The notes below the pieces were generated by a model, which did no database searches, had not been told where the DNA came from, and saw only the letters and a list, made by a program, of their open reading frames with translations. Both the position numbers and the translations under genes were made by a program. A stretch of 64,000 nucleotides of DNA from Ziziphus jujuba (lineage: Eukaryota; Streptophyta; Magnoliopsida; Rosales; Rhamnaceae). Position 1 is the first letter of the stretch. Every line of letters begins with the position of its first letter. Shown one piece after another: positions 25,184 through 37,269 of the stretch. Location of the stretch: positions 14,713,001 through 14,777,000 of the forward strand of contig NC_083380.1 in NCBI RefSeq assembly GCF_031755915.1, read 5' to 3'.

Positions 25184-28100
25184 TCCTTTCTTTACCAGTA
25201 CATCTCTCTCTCACGGTCTATCTCTCTACGATATCTCTCTCTCTTCTCTCAAAAACTAGATCACCAAATCACCAAACGAAAAAAAAAAAAAGAAAAAAAA
25301 TCACTACAACACCAGAGCGAAAAGAAAAATAAAATTCCCAAGTTTACCGTAGTACAACACTAAAAGACCAAAAATAAAAAACCAAAAAAATGGAAATACA
25401 AGATTAAAAGAAAAAAGGTTATCACTCTCTCTCTCTGTGCCTCTCCTCTCGCTCACATGATCACCATCCGGCTCTCCCTCTGCCTCTCTCTGTCTCCTCT
25501 CTGTATATGTCTCTCTAGCTCCTCCCTCTCACATGATCACCATCCGGTTCTCTCTCTCTCTCTCTCTCTCTCCCCGCTTCTCTATCTGTCTCTCCTCTCT
25601 CTATCTGGCCTGCTGAAAATATGAAAATATTAAACTTGCTAATTTAACTATTATATCTATAATTTTTTTTATAAGATATTATATCTAGTAATTATACTAT
25701 AATTTGTATACATAATCAATAGCTACATATTATAATATTTAAAAAGTTTATCCTAAACTACAAATAATCATATTACATAACAAATATTTCTTAAAACGTA
25801 AAAGAAAATCATGATTATCAAATTTGAAAAAGAAAGTGAAAAAAATCATATACCCGACACCCTCTTTTTTTTTTTTTTTTTTGGGATACCCATTCGCTTT
25901 TACTGTTAAGCACCATTGTCAACGTACATCAATCACCATAAAGCTTAATCTTTATTCAACCTCTTTGACTGTACTAAACGATACCCAAAAATATTGATCC
26001 AGATAAAGAATACATATACATATATATACATACCAAAAATCATATCAAATTTACCCTTGATAGGATAGTCCCACGATCAGAGACTTGCCGTGCTTGGCGA
26101 ACGCCAGTCTAGTCCATTCCCAATTGTTTCAGACCCACCATTGGAGATCCAAATAAAAAATAAAAAAAATTCCCAGGATTGTCAGATTGGAGAAGAAGAA
26201 AAGGGGTAGAGACATCAGCTTAACAAAAAATTTCAGTTTTTAGATTTTCAATACCAACCAAAAAAAAAAAAAAAAAAAACTTTTTCTTAGAAGAAATTTT
26301 AGTTTCAATTTTATTAGAGAAGAAGAAAAGGGAGGGTGGAGGGGAGCGAGATCGTGAGTGAGGAGAGAAAGGAGTGAGACGGAGACGAAGAGAGAGGAAA
26401 CAGGAGAGAAAAGGCGTAGAACAAATAAAAATTATACTTTTTTGTTAATATAAGACGTGTCTATTTACAATTGGCTAGTCACAACAGCTAGGTTGGTGCA
26501 CAGTTGCATCTGTGTTTTTTTTTTTTTTTTTTTTCCTATTGCTTAATATACTGCCATGTCGTAACCCACTGTGTAATTAACAAAGTAGTCTTCTACTGTG
26601 AATGTAACAGATATGATAACAGTAGATGATATTTTGACGTTTCTAAAACCCAGAGAACCTATTTAAGACTTTACCAAATCTCAGCAGGTGTATTTAATAT
26701 TTACCCAATTTTTAATCTCAAAGGTAAAAATATAATTAATTAAATGTAATTAATTAGTAATTTCTATGTTTGATGCAATTTATTGAATCTTATGGATGAT
26801 CATAGCTGATGATGACAAATAGCAAACTTTATTAAGATGGAGGTTTAAAACATTTTAAAGCTAAGTCCTTATTTAAGCTTCGCAGTTTTCTATTGTTCAT
26901 AAACAAGTGTTTTTATTTGTTTATGTAGATACCATATGAGGAGTAAGTATTTTACGTTCTTGGTTTCTTGTTTTCTTGAATTTTTTAAAGGTTATATGTC
27001 AATTGTTATATAATTGGCTAAGAATTTTTGGTGGGGGGGGAAGTCAAATTGAAAATCATTTTAAATTATTTTAAAAGTTAACTAGGCTCATTTTGATATA
27101 TATATATATATATATTTTTTTTTTTCTCATTATAAATGACTATTAGAGTAGTTATTTTTTTTATTTGTATCTGTTTTATCGTCTCTCCAAACACTATTCA
27201 AATTAATTATCATGTGTTTTTACGTTTCTCACCTAATTCACAAAATACTCAAATTACTAATCATTCTTTTTTTTTTTTTTTTTCCCGAGTTAATGTAACC
27301 CTACCTTTATGTTAGATCGTATGTGTTTCATTAGAATGAAGTAGACTAAAAATAAAATTAGCTTAAGAAACCTCATGAAATTAATATTTTTTTTTTTTGA
27401 AAAAAAAAAAAACTTAAATTTCTATTAGTTACATGGACAATGTTGAGTAATGTTTCTTTTAAATTTCTATGACCCAACGTTTTATGCTGTATAGAGAAAA
27501 TCTATAGAGAATGCTAATGAACTATTAGAGAAGGCAATTGCTGAGAAACTTGAAATCAACAACTATTCTTCTACAAAAACCTTTCAAGTTGCCGATTTGG
27601 GTTGCTCAGTTGGACCAAACACATTCTTGGCAGTGCAAAACATTATTGATGCTATCGAGCTCAAGTATCAAAAAACCCAAGGACAAAGTAGTTTTCAACT
27701 TCCTGAGTTCCAAGTCTTCTTCAGTGATCAAATCTCTAATGATTTCAATCAGCTTTTCACATCCCTTCCTCCAGAAAGAAGATACTATGCAATGGGCGTG
27801 CCCGGTTCATTCCACGATCGCTTATTTCCCAATAGTTCTCTACACTTTGTTCATTCTTCCTACTCTCTCCAAATCCTTTCTGAAGTGCCGAAAGAGGTGG
27901 AGGACAAGAGCTCTCAAAATGGGCTCTGAAAGTGCTCAAAACAGAACTTAAATTTTTACAAAAATGATATATATTCTATAAATATAACATTTTGTTTTTG
28001 TTTCATGAGATAGGGTATGATAGGTGAAGAAAAGATTGACTCCTTTAACTTTCCAACTTTTAATCCATCTATGCAACAAATGGAAGCAATTGTGAAACAA

Positions 28101-28340
28101 AATGGATATTTCAGCATAGAAATAATGAAGAGCCTACCTCAAGAGAAGCCACTACCCAAAATTTGTTCATCTACCATGCTTTCTGGCATGGGGGGATTGA
28201 TAAAGCAGCATTTTGGATATGAGAATTTAGACGAGCTGTGTGACTTACTGTCCAAAAAATTTGAAGAATCATTCCCTAGCTGTGAGTCCGAGATAGAAGT
28301 TGCTTTTTTTGTCCTACTCAAACGGGTATATCACAAGTGA
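24637..28340 (+). pseudogene. SABATH methyltransferase pseudogene (copy 2)
   Basis: A candidate exon 1 (24637-24696) starts ATGGCGGAACTG and encodes GSGPYNYSKNSSFH, the SABATH N-terminal SAM-binding signature (S-Y-x-x-N-S), before a possible GT donor. Exon 2 (27495-27929) has a clean start and [17 protein letters not shown] and GVPGSFH motifs. It runs into a TGA at 27927-27929 because the second half of the exon and the start of intron 2 are deleted. Exon 3 (28014-28340, 327 nt) is open to its TGA. The substrate-pocket Trp is Ile (SLQIL). Exon 1 lies 2.8 kb away across an inverted-repeat element, so its link to this copy is uncertain. The encoded protein would lack about 75 central residues. 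Confidence 0.75.
24988..26690. mobile_element. Inverted-repeat-bounded element (possible MITE or MULE derivative)
   Basis: About 60 bp at the left (from 24988: CCCCTTGAGATTTGGGG...GGTTCTCCATGTTTGTAAAACGTTAAAA) align with the reverse complement of the right end (from 26690: CTGCTGAGATTTGGTAAAG...GGTTCTCTGGGTTTTAGAAACGTCAAAA) at roughly three quarters identity. The interior has CT microsatellites, a repeated block TCACATGATCACCATCCGG (25455 and 25531) and no ORF. I could not find a clear target duplication, so the class is open. It would sit inside intron 1 of copy 2. Confidence 0.5.
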
Positions 28341-30246
28341 TTAGACAATATGGTTTTTACGGTTCTTGGGATTAAACAGAGGATTCTTATCTTCGTTCTA
28401 GGTCTGCTTATAAAATTCAATTGTCTTCTTGCAATTTGTGTGTAATTTGTGAACGTAGCTTTTGACATTCTCATTCAGTTGTCTTCTGGCAATTTGTGTG
28501 TAACTTGTGAGCGTAGCTTTTCACATTCTCAATAAACTCCGTAAAGTATTAAATGTAATAATATAGAAACTAGCAGTTCAAATAATATTTTTGTGATATA
28601 TTTCTTCTCCATCTTGGAGTTATATAAAAATAAACGAGGGTCCTTTGTTTGTTTTCTTCCGTGCTCATTTATGCTTGTCTTAAATCCTAGTTATTCACTT
28701 TACTTATTTAAGTTCTGTTTGACATAACTTCTTTTTTTACTTTTTCATAAATGCTTTTTGAAAGAGTAATTCTTCATTAATATGATTAGAAATGCTTGTA
28801 GAAGGTTAAAGTACTTTTTGAAAATTACTTAAACACTTCCAAAAACAATTTTTAAGATTTCTTGAGCTTCCTAAAAGCCCTGCCAAATAGGGCTTTAATC
28901 CAATGAAGAATACTTATTCCACGTTAAGTTAATGTCACATGAGTTTCACATATGACCACTGTTAATGCTTTGATTCTAACCTTTGACTTCTACTCATTTA
29001 GTCTAAATACACCATTTACTTTCCTTTATTCAACATTTTTTTTCCTATTTTAAAAGATGACTTTTTGATACCCACAAAATAAATAAATAAATAAATAAAT
29101 AAAACTGCCCGTATAAGCATAAATATAATTTTCTCTTGGTGAATTTTATTAAAATCAAAAAGTAATTATTTTATTCAATATATCCACACCAAGAGACAAG
29201 TCTTCTATAATTATGGATCTTTCCTACTTACAAGATAATTATGGTTATTAAAGCAAAACCCAGAATTTTAATAGATCTTAAAATAAATGCCATTTTCTTT
29301 TTTCTTTTATCAAGCTTTGGATCCAACTGTTTTTTTTTTTTTTTTTTTTTTTGGCTACAATATTATATGAAACATTGAGAGTTTGTAACGCAACAAATTT
29401 TTTTCGAAAAAGCAAGAAGTAACTTTTTTTTAAAAGAAAAAAATCTATTTACAATTGTGTTTAAACTATATGTCTTCTAGTAAGTTAAAGAACTTTTTTT
29501 TATTTTTTTTTTGTTTTTTTTGGGATAGGAAGTAAATTAATAAGCTTGAAGCTTATGAGTTTTAAATAACATTATTTATAAAAAAATAAATATAATGGAT
29601 TTTAGTGATTATGTGCAAGTTATGTGATATTATGTGACATGTTATTAATTAGGGGTGCTTCTGGTCCTCATTTCTTTTCTATTTATTTTAACATTTTATA
29701 AACATGGAAGTGGTTTGTTTAGTACTATAAGGTCCTCATTATCTTGATTAGTACGATACATAAATTATATCACAACAATTGTAATTGGAACTTGGAACTG
29801 GTTTTCTTTTTTTCTTTTTTTTTTTTCCTTTTTTTTTTAATCATATGTACACATTTCTTTGTTAGTATTCATATTTTTTAAAACGTGGAATGGATCAAAA
29901 TACCATTAATTCTTCAAATAATAAAACATGACATCTGAATTTGTAAAGATATAATAATAAAAAAACAAACACATCCTCAAATCCAACGCCAAACATCCTC
30001 TGGTTCATGCAGTTGCATAATTGTTTACTACACAGTTTACACAGAAACAAACACAAACAGTTCTAACAGCTAACTACTTCAACATGGAATCTGATTTGTG
30101 AAGATAAAATCATGAAAAAACAAACAAACAAACAAAGACATCCTCAAAACCTCCATCAAACAAGCTCCGGTGCATAGAGTTGCATAATTGTTTACTCCAC
30201 AGTTTAAAAAATGAAGGGGAAATTTTTCTTACATAATATATATATG
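28341..30246. other. Intergenic DNA, duplicated flank
   Basis: 28341-29490 matches 268-1345. A TTGTCTTCT..GCAATTTGTGTGTAA block is tandemly duplicated at 28421-28530. Further on there are T homopolymers (29331-29352), an (AAAT)n tract at 29080-29103 and two similar copies of a CAACATCCTC/CATCCTCAAA region at 29970-30200. No gene seen. Confidence 0.5.
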
Positions 30247-30254
30247 TATAAAGG
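30247..30254 (+). promoter_or_regulatory. TATA box candidate of SABATH copy 3
   Basis: TATAAAGG lies 128 bp upstream of the ATG at 30375. It is followed by GA microsatellites (30256-30283 and 30342-30374) that would form most of the 5' leader. Confidence 0.4.
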
Positions 30255-30255
30255 G

Positions 30256-30287
<32 letters not shown>

Positions 30288-31186
30288 TTCTGTTGGTTGA
30301 TTCAAATTATAACATAATCAAACAGATCTAAACGCTAGCTACCAAGAGAGAGAGAGGGAGAGAGAGGGAGAGAGATGGCAGAAATGGTTTCAGCTCCAAT
30401 GAATGGAGGTTCTGGCCTCTATAGCTACACCAGAAACTCTGCCTTTTAGGTTTACACTCTTACCATTTTCAATTTCATATGTATTGCATTATAGGCTTCA
30501 ATCCAAAAAATTGATCTTTACAAGTTATTTACACTTTGAATGTTTCATATTAAAAAGGAAAAAAAGAAAAAAGAAAAAATCCAAGGCATGGTTTGTGTTT
30601 AATTCATTTGGCACTCTTCCTATTTCTAGAGTTTATTCTTCTTTGGGAAAAAGAAAATTTAAAACGTAACCAAATGTTCCATTTTGCAGAATAATGCAAT
30701 GGAGGCTACAAAAGAACTAACCAATCAGGCAATTGCAGAGGAACTCGAAATCAATGACTTGGCTTCTTTGAAAACCTTTAGAGTGGCTGACTTGGGTTGC
30801 TCAGTTAGACCCAACACATTCCTCATAGTGCAAAACATTATAGATGCTGTGGAGCTTAAGTATCAAACGCAAGGACATTGCGGTTCACAACTACTCGAGT
30901 TCCAGGTCGTTTAATGACCATACCTCCAATGATTTTAATCAGCTTTTCATGTCTCTTCCTCCAGAAAGGAGATACTTTGTAATGGGCATTCTAGGTTCTG
31001 TCCATGGTCGCTTGTTCCCAAGGTCCTCTCTACACTTTGTTAACTCTTCTTATGCTGGGCAATGGCTTTCTAGAGTGCCAAAAGAGGTGATGGACAAAAT
31101 TTCTCCTGCATGGAACAAAAGGATCTTGATTTTGAAATCTGAATGTGCTCAAAACACATACCACTAGACATGCTTAACTACAAGAG

Positions 31187-31624
31187 TGAAGAAGTTGATG
31201 AATATTGGTATTATTCAATCAAGGCTTACTTAACTTTTACAAGAAATGCATACATATATAAAGTACACGCTGGGATAGAATATTGATTAATTTCCTAAAA
31301 CAGAGGAGCTAAGAAAAGAAGGTAAAATAATGTTTCAAAGAATACAATGAAAATGATTTATTTTGTTTCTAAGAATGATGATTGACACTATCATTTCTTT
31401 CCATAGTTGCTGGTTGACTCCATTAACCGTTCATCAATAACTTTTGCTATCATTGCTTTGCTGGTGTTTATCAAAGGGTGAGCTGCATAATTGATTACTA
31501 GCTGTTGCCTTTGCTGTCATTGCTTTGCTGGTGTTTAGCAAGGGGTGAGCTGCATAATTGAGATTGATCAGCTGCATGATTGAGATTGGGCTAAGATTGA
31601 GCCTGAGATTCAGCTATTCTGTCA
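31187..31624 (-). repeat. 3' LTR of the copia element
   Basis: 438 bp, matching 36258-36695. It contains an internal tandem duplication of about 60 bp, with ATTGCTTTGCTGGTGTTTA and GGGTGAGCTGCATAATTG each occurring twice (31452-31498 and 31515-31560). Confidence 0.92.
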
Positions 31625-31633
31625 TGCCCCCTC
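31625..31633 (-). promoter_or_regulatory. Polypurine tract of the copia element
   Basis: The minus strand reads GAGGGGGCA immediately before the 3' LTR. This is the expected plus-strand priming site. Confidence 0.7.
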
Positions 31634-31659
31634 AAGCTAGTGGGGGGAATGGAATGAAC

Positions 31660-33205
31660 CCGAAGCTTGCCTCGAAAATTGTGGAACAAATCACTGGTCA
31701 ATGGTTTTGTCTGAATGTCTGCAATATGAAGGTGAGAAGGAAGAAAACATGTGACAAGCTATCCTGTGGAAACCCATTCCCTAACAAAGTGATAATCAAT
31801 TTGGACATGCTTGGTACGGACATGGAAAATTGGATTCACTGTCATATGCAAAGCACTGAGATTGTCACAAAGAAGCTGTGGAGGTTTAACAAGAAGAACA
31901 CCAGTATCTCGTAAGAGGAATGTGATCCACATGAGTTTTGCAGTTGTTGATGCCATTGCTTGATATTCTACTTCTGTACTTGATCATGCAATAGTTGGTT
32001 GTTTCTTTGAGGACCAAGAGATGCAGTTGGCACCGATGTAAACACAATAGCCACTTGTACTTTGATGGGTGTAAGGGCATCTAGCCCAATCTGCATCACA
32101 AAAACCAATTAAATTAAAAGAACTTTGTTGAATGAATCTTAGCCCAAAATTGATTGTTCCTTTGAGGTAACGAAGTATGCATTTGACTTCATAGAGATGG
32201 GATTGGGTAGAATTTTGGAAATGCTGGCATACTCTACTAACGGCATGGGCTATATTTGGATGAGTGAATGTGAGGTATTGTAAATTGCCAACTAGTTTTC
32301 AATATTCTGTAGCATTGGTAGGCTGGTTATCATCATCTTGAGGTGTCACTTTTATGGCCAGTGGAGTCTTAATTTTAGCAACTTCTAGCATCTTGGCTCG
32401 AAGTAGAAGATCCCTGGTATATTTTTCTTGACTTAGAAAGATGCCCCTTTGAAAATACCGTGCCTCAACTCCTAGAAAAAAATGCACCTTTCCAAGGTCC
32501 TTTGTAGCAAATTCTATACCTAATCTGCTTATTAAACTATTGATCATAGCAAGATCATTTCCTGTTAAAAGTAAGTCATCTACATAGATCAATAATAGGA
32601 TAGCAATATTATTTTGTTGGAAAACACAGAGAGAGTAATCAAATTTGCTACATTTAAAACCAAGACAAAGTAAGAATTGAGACAAACGGTCAAACCATGC
32701 TCGAGGGGCTTGTTTGAGTTCATAAAATGATCTGTTTAACAAACAAATATGGTTAGGATAAGTTGAAGAGATAAAACCAGGGGGTTCCTCCATATAAACG
32801 GTTTCTTTCAGATGTCCATGTAAGAAAGCATTCTTAATATCAAGCTGTCGAATTGTCCAGTTTGATATAACAACAATGGAGATGACTACTTTGACAGTGG
32901 TATGCTTGACTACTGGACTGAAGGTTCCGTCAAAATCAATCCCTTCAACCTATGTATATCCTTGTGCCACCAGCCGTGCTTTTAGTCGATCCACTGTACC
33001 ATCCTCTTTATATTTGGTCCTGTACATCCATTTGGATCCAATGATATTTGTATTTTGAGGTCTTGGAACAAGTATCCAAGTATTATTGTTATGAAAAGCA
33101 GTAACTTCTTCTTGCATGGCATGAAACCAGGATGGATCTTGAAGAGCTTTTCGAAAATTCTTTGGTTTAGCAGATACAAGTGCCAATTGAGATGCAAGAT
33201 TGGGC
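31660..33205 (-). pseudogene. Copia reverse transcriptase and RNase H region (broken)
   Basis: Downstream of the integrase on the minus strand, 33186-32950 carries the start of the RT domain (W-x-x-A-M-x-x-E near its N-terminus and GSKWMYRTKYK), then a stop at 32950-32952. 32793-32299 carries the RT core with LKQAPRAWFDRL and the catalytic YVDDLLLTG near 32590-32565. RNase H follows at 32080-31700 in shifted frames, with STEVEYQAM and the CDNLSALHM motif near 31870. The catalytic motif is kept, but at least one stop and several frameshifts separate the parts. Confidence 0.85.
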
Positions 33206-33770
33206 TTACTTTAAAGTTTTCTTCTTGTAATCATTGGATGACCATTGAGATTTTCTGAATTTGTTTGATTGATATTGGTTGGAGAGACCTGTAAATCAAT
33301 TGTTAGATTATCTTGAATACCTCTGGGATCGTGAACTGAGATAAGAGGAAGATATGACTGTTTTTCATATTGGCTTGGTTGTTCTAGTTGTGATTGACTG
33401 GTACGGTTTTGCTCAATGTTGGATGTAGAAGGATCAATATCTCTTTGTTGATTTGAGATGCTGGTTTCCAAAGAATTAGTGATAGAATGAGAACTTGTTT
33501 GTTCATTCTGTTCCTCATGCATGTTGCTAATGCTGTCGAGTTCACTAGTTCCTGGCTTATTCTGCTCTTCATGCTTGCTACTGCTGGTGCTGTCGGGTTC
33601 AACATTTCCTGGCTCAGTCTGCTCTTCATGCTTACTGCTGCTAGTGCTGTCGATACTGTTCACGTAGGTACTGTTACATAGGCACTGTTCACGCAGGCAC
33701 CAGTTTCTGGTTCTTTTTGTTCTTTAATTTTACTGCTGGTGCTATTGGTTTCAATAACTTCTTCATTGTT

Positions 33771-34763
33771 TTAATGTGATTCTGGAATGTTGTTGTTGTA
33801 AGTGGTGTCTGGAAAAGAATTTCTGTTTAAAGGTATATAGTTTTCATGTTTTGGAAAGCTCATAAGTTCAAGAGGTTCCTGCAAAACAGTGTTAGTAATT
33901 TTGCAAAAAGGAAAACTTGATTCATCAAAAACTACATGTCTGGAAATATAAACCCTTTTTGTTTCTAGATAATAGCACCTGTAACCTTTATGATGAGGGC
34001 TATATCCTAAGAAAACACATGGATACGATTTCTTAGAAAATTTATGGTCACCATAATTTCTTAAGTATGGAAAGCATTTACATACAAAGACACGTAAATG
34101 ACCATAATCAGGGTGTCGTTTATATAAACGGAAGAAAGGTGTATCCTTTTGTAAATGTTTAGAAGGTAGATGGTTGATAAGATATACAATCGTTTGGAAA
34201 GCTTCAACCCATAGTTTTAGTGGTACATTAGCATGAAAAATCATGGTAAGTCCCATTTCAACTATGTGTCTGTGCTTTCTTTCTGCTAATCCATTTTGCC
34301 CAAGGGTACTTGGACAAGAGATGTGATGGACAATTCCTTGTTCCTGCAAGTGAGTTTTGAATTTTGTGGAAGTGAATTCACCTCCTCCATCACTTTGAAA
34401 GATTTTTATATGGTGATCAAACTGTTTTTCCACGATTCTTTGAAATTTGATAAAACAGTCATAGAAATCTGATTTTTTATGTAAAGGATATAACCAAGTG
34501 AATCTAGAAAATTCATCAATAAAAATAGCATAAAACCGAAAATGTTGTGTAGACATAATAGGGGCTGGTCCCCATAAATCACAATGTATCTTATATAAAG
34601 GCATAGGTGAGAAACTATTTGAAACACCAAAGGGAAGTTTGCAATTCTTTCCCATTTGGCAACTGTCACAAATATGAAATTTATTTTTCCAAGCAGAAAT
34701 ACTAATATTATTTTTTAAATGTAAATCCATGTTGGAGTTTGGATGCCCATTTGTTGATGCCAA
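33771..34763 (-). pseudogene. Copia GAG-pre-integrase and integrase core
   Basis: An open stretch of 330 residues. It starts with the zinc-binding pre-integrase remnant CDSCQMGK, followed by the rve core. The DDE triad is visible as HCDLWGP, FQSDGGGEF and NGLAERKHR. The downstream GYSPHHKGYRCY and RHVVFDE blocks are typical of copia integrase C-terminal parts. This is the best kept piece of the element. The upstream junction with the protease is broken by stops near 34764-34858. Confidence 0.9.
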
Positions 34764-34858
34764 AGTTTTGAAGAAGCTTTAATTGCATTTAAAGCTTGAT
34801 GGCTTCCTTCATCCAACACATATAGCTTTCCCTTTTTATGGCCTGTGGCTAGTATTTT

Positions 34859-35182
34859 TTAATTGCAGTCCTTAATAACAAAATCAAAAGATGAGAATTC
34901 AAAAATGCATTTGTTATCTTGAGTCATTTGACTTACAGATAACAAATTTTTCTTTAACTGAGGAACAACCAAAATATTGTTTAATTTAAGAGATCTGTTT
35001 TTTGTTTTAATTTTTGTATTACCAGTATAGGAAATTTTTAAACAAATTCCATCACCAACGAAAATTCCATCAATACCATTATAAGGAATCAGATTAGAGA
35101 CCTTACCTGCATCATTAGTCATATGTGAGGTTGCACCAGAGTATGCATAGAAATTTGGATCTGTATTGTCAGCTATATTCAA
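34859..35182 (-). pseudogene. Copia protease region with altered active site
   Basis: About 107 residues in one frame. The expected D-S-G-A-T-S-H-M active site reads FYAYSGATSHMT, so the catalytic Asp is Tyr (position about 14 of this stretch). The downstream LNNILVVPQLKKNLLSVSQM is the usual block between protease and pre-integrase. The Asp-to-Tyr change would abolish an aspartic protease. Confidence 0.8.
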
Positions 35183-35239
35183 TGCAGCAAGTGCTTCTGG
35201 AACCTCCTTGTTGGTATAGGAATAATCAAACCTATGCCA

Positions 35240-36150
35240 ACAGTCTATTACACTATGATTCGGTTTGTCACAAATCTGGCATATGAGTTTTCGTTCAATT
35301 TTTGCCTTCTGTTGTTTTTCCTGGCTTGTAGTAGGTTCACGTGGTTTGTGTTCAATTTGTTTTTGTCCAACAGCTTCATTGAACCTGCTAGCAAGAGTAA
35401 AACCCCTTCCTCTTGAGTTGAAATGACCACCTCAGCCTCCTCGTCCATGTCCACGTTGACTGAAGAAAGCTTGATTGTGATCGAGCTCATACTTTTGTTC
35501 ATTAGTTCCTATTAATTGCTCATGATTCTGAAGGGCTAAGGAAAACTGATGAAAAGATGGATATGGAGGTTTTGAAAGCATGGCTATTTTGAATTCCTTA
35601 TAATCTGGGCCAAGTCCTTGGGCAAAGGAAAATACCTTATCAATGTCTTGGGCAAAGAAAAATACCTTATCAATGTCAGAAACAGGTACATTTATAGCAG
35701 CAAGATTATCACAAACCTGCTTGAATTTTCGTGTATATTCGTCAATGGATGATGATCCCTTTTTGAGAGATGCAAGCTTATCCTTTAGAAGATGTTCTTG
35801 CTCTTTTGTAGAGGGCAACAGCTGTTCTTCAATGGATTTCCAGAGAGAATGAGCATCGTCAATCCCTACATTCAAACTTAAAATTTCATTAGTCATGGTG
35901 CTTAGGAGCCATGTAATGAGTAGTCCATCATTATTAACCCATGTATTGTAATTTGGGTTTATCACAATGATCTCTTCTTCATTTTGAAGAAATTCGTCTG
36001 GTGGTCCAGCATTGGTAAGGTGATGGCTTATGCCAAGGCTTCAAACCAATGGTAATATTTGAGACCGCCATAGCAGAAAATTAGATACACTCAGCTTTAC
36101 AGAAATTAGGCTCGTGCATTGGTGAAAGGATTGAATTGTGAGAATGGGAT
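35240..36150 (-). pseudogene. Copia gag (UBN2-type) with zinc knuckle, broken
   Basis: The N-terminal part (36150-36041) ends in KLSVSNFLLWRSQILPLV, the usual start of plant copia gag. After a frame break, 35965-35432 holds the UBN2 domain with LWKSIEEQL, SIDEYTRKFK and a GRG-rich tail. A zinc knuckle CQICDKPNHSVIDC (C-x2-C-x4-H-x4-C) lies near 35282-35240 in another frame. A 27-nt tandem duplication at about 35608-35676 repeats DIDKVF-FAQ. Stops occur near 36040 and 35432. Confidence 0.82.
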
Positions 36151-36246
36151 CTGTTTGATTGATTGCAGCTAGTTGTGGCTTATCTTGTTTTGAGAGGATT
36201 TCTTGTTTTGGGGTTCCATGGAAATATAGTTTTGAACGGCAAAATA

Positions 36247-36257
36247 CTCTGATACCA
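36247..36257 (-). promoter_or_regulatory. Primer-binding site (tRNA-iMet) of the copia element
   Basis: The minus strand reads TGGTATCAGAG directly after the 5' LTR. It is complementary to the 3' end of plant initiator tRNA-Met. Confidence 0.85.
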
Positions 36258-36695
36258 TGAAGAAGTTGATGAATATTGATATCATTCATTCAAGGCTTAC
36301 TTAACTTTTACAAAAAATGCATACATATATAAAGTACACGCTGGGATGGAATATTGATTAATTTCCTAAAACAGAGGAGCTAAGAAAAGAAGGTAAAATA
36401 ATGTTGCAGAGAATACAATGAAAATGATTTATTTTGTTTCTAAGAATGAGGATTGACACTATCATTTCTTTCCATAGTTGCTGGTTGACTCCATTAACCG
36501 TTCATTAATAACTTTTGCTGTCATTGCTTTGCTGGTGTTTATCAAAGGGTAAGCTGCATAATTGGTTACTAGCCGTTGCCTTTGCTGTCATTGCTTTGCT
36601 GGTGTTTAACAAGGGGTGAGCTGCATAATTGAGATTGATCAGCTGCATGATTGAGATTGGGCTGAGATTGAGCCTGAGATTGAGCTATTTTGTCA
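36258..36695 (-). repeat. 5' LTR of the copia element
   Basis: 438 bp, with the same ends as 31187-31624. It adjoins the primer-binding site on its left and the AAGAG target duplication on its right. Confidence 0.92.
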
Positions 36696-37269
36696 AAGAG
36701 TACCCAAAAGTAAAAAAAAAAAAAAAAAACACTAGTATATGCCCGTTGGGGGTACTGGACTATGTCGGATTGGACTCGACTATCTTATATTTTTGTTGGA
36801 TCAAACCGAAAATAGTTCATACCAAAATCCGATGCAGTTCAGCATATATCTCAAACGGATCTACTTGTAAGTGTTTCGTTAAAAAGATCTCTTGTTAAAT
36901 TTGGTTAGAAACAAAATGATCTCTTGTTCCATAAGACTGCACGGTATCATAAGTGAAGAAAAATTTGACTCCTTTAACTTACCAGTTTTCAATGCATCTC
37001 TCCAACAAGTGGAAACGATTGTAAAACAAAAAGGGTGTTTCAGCATAGAAATAATGAAGAGCCTACCTCAAGAGAAACCACAACCCGAAGCATTCTCGTC
37101 TACCATGAGAGCTGGCATAGAGGGAATGATCAAGCAACATTTTGGATCAGAGATTTTAGAGAAGCTGTTTGATTTATATTGCAAGAAATGTGAAGAATCA
37201 TTCTCTAGTTTTGAGCCAGAGATAGAAATCAGTGTTTTTGTTTTACTCAAACGTAAATATGACAACTGA

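Larger units (their letters stand above)
31187..36695 (-). mobile_element. Complete-length but degenerate Ty1/copia retrotransposon
   Basis: Two 438-bp LTRs (31187-31624 and 36258-36695) start TGAAGAAGTTG and end in TGTCA. A perfect 5-bp target duplication, AAGAG, lies at 31182-31186 and 36696-36700. A primer-binding site for initiator tRNA-Met touches the right LTR and a polypurine tract touches the left one, so the element runs on the minus strand. The order gag, protease, integrase, reverse transcriptase, RNase H is the copia order. The LTRs differ at about 17 positions by eye, near 4 percent. Stops and frameshifts break gag-pol, so it is non-autonomous now. Confidence 0.93.
30375..37269 (+). 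pseudogene. SABATH methyltransferase pseudogene split by a copia element (copy 3)
   Basis: Exon 1 (30375-30449) encodes the N-terminal signature GGSGLYSYTRNS, but its last codon is TAG where intact copies have CAG. Exon 2 starts at 30691 and has ADLGCSVRPN (Gly of the SAM motif changed to Arg). A 2-nt loss near 30906 shifts the frame. As in copy 2, the second half of exon 2 and the start of intron 2 are deleted (junction near 31105). A 5.5-kb Ty1/copia element (31187-36695) sits in the remaining intron. Exon 3 is at 36943-37269 and is open, but its leading GGT is preceded by ...GCAC instead of AG. The gene is dead on several counts. Confidence 0.85.

Noticed and set aside
33211..33663. Ser/Glu-rich 150-residue ORF as a separate host gene
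   Set aside because: It lies between the copia integrase and reverse transcriptase on the same strand and is the usual low-complexity linker of that polyprotein.
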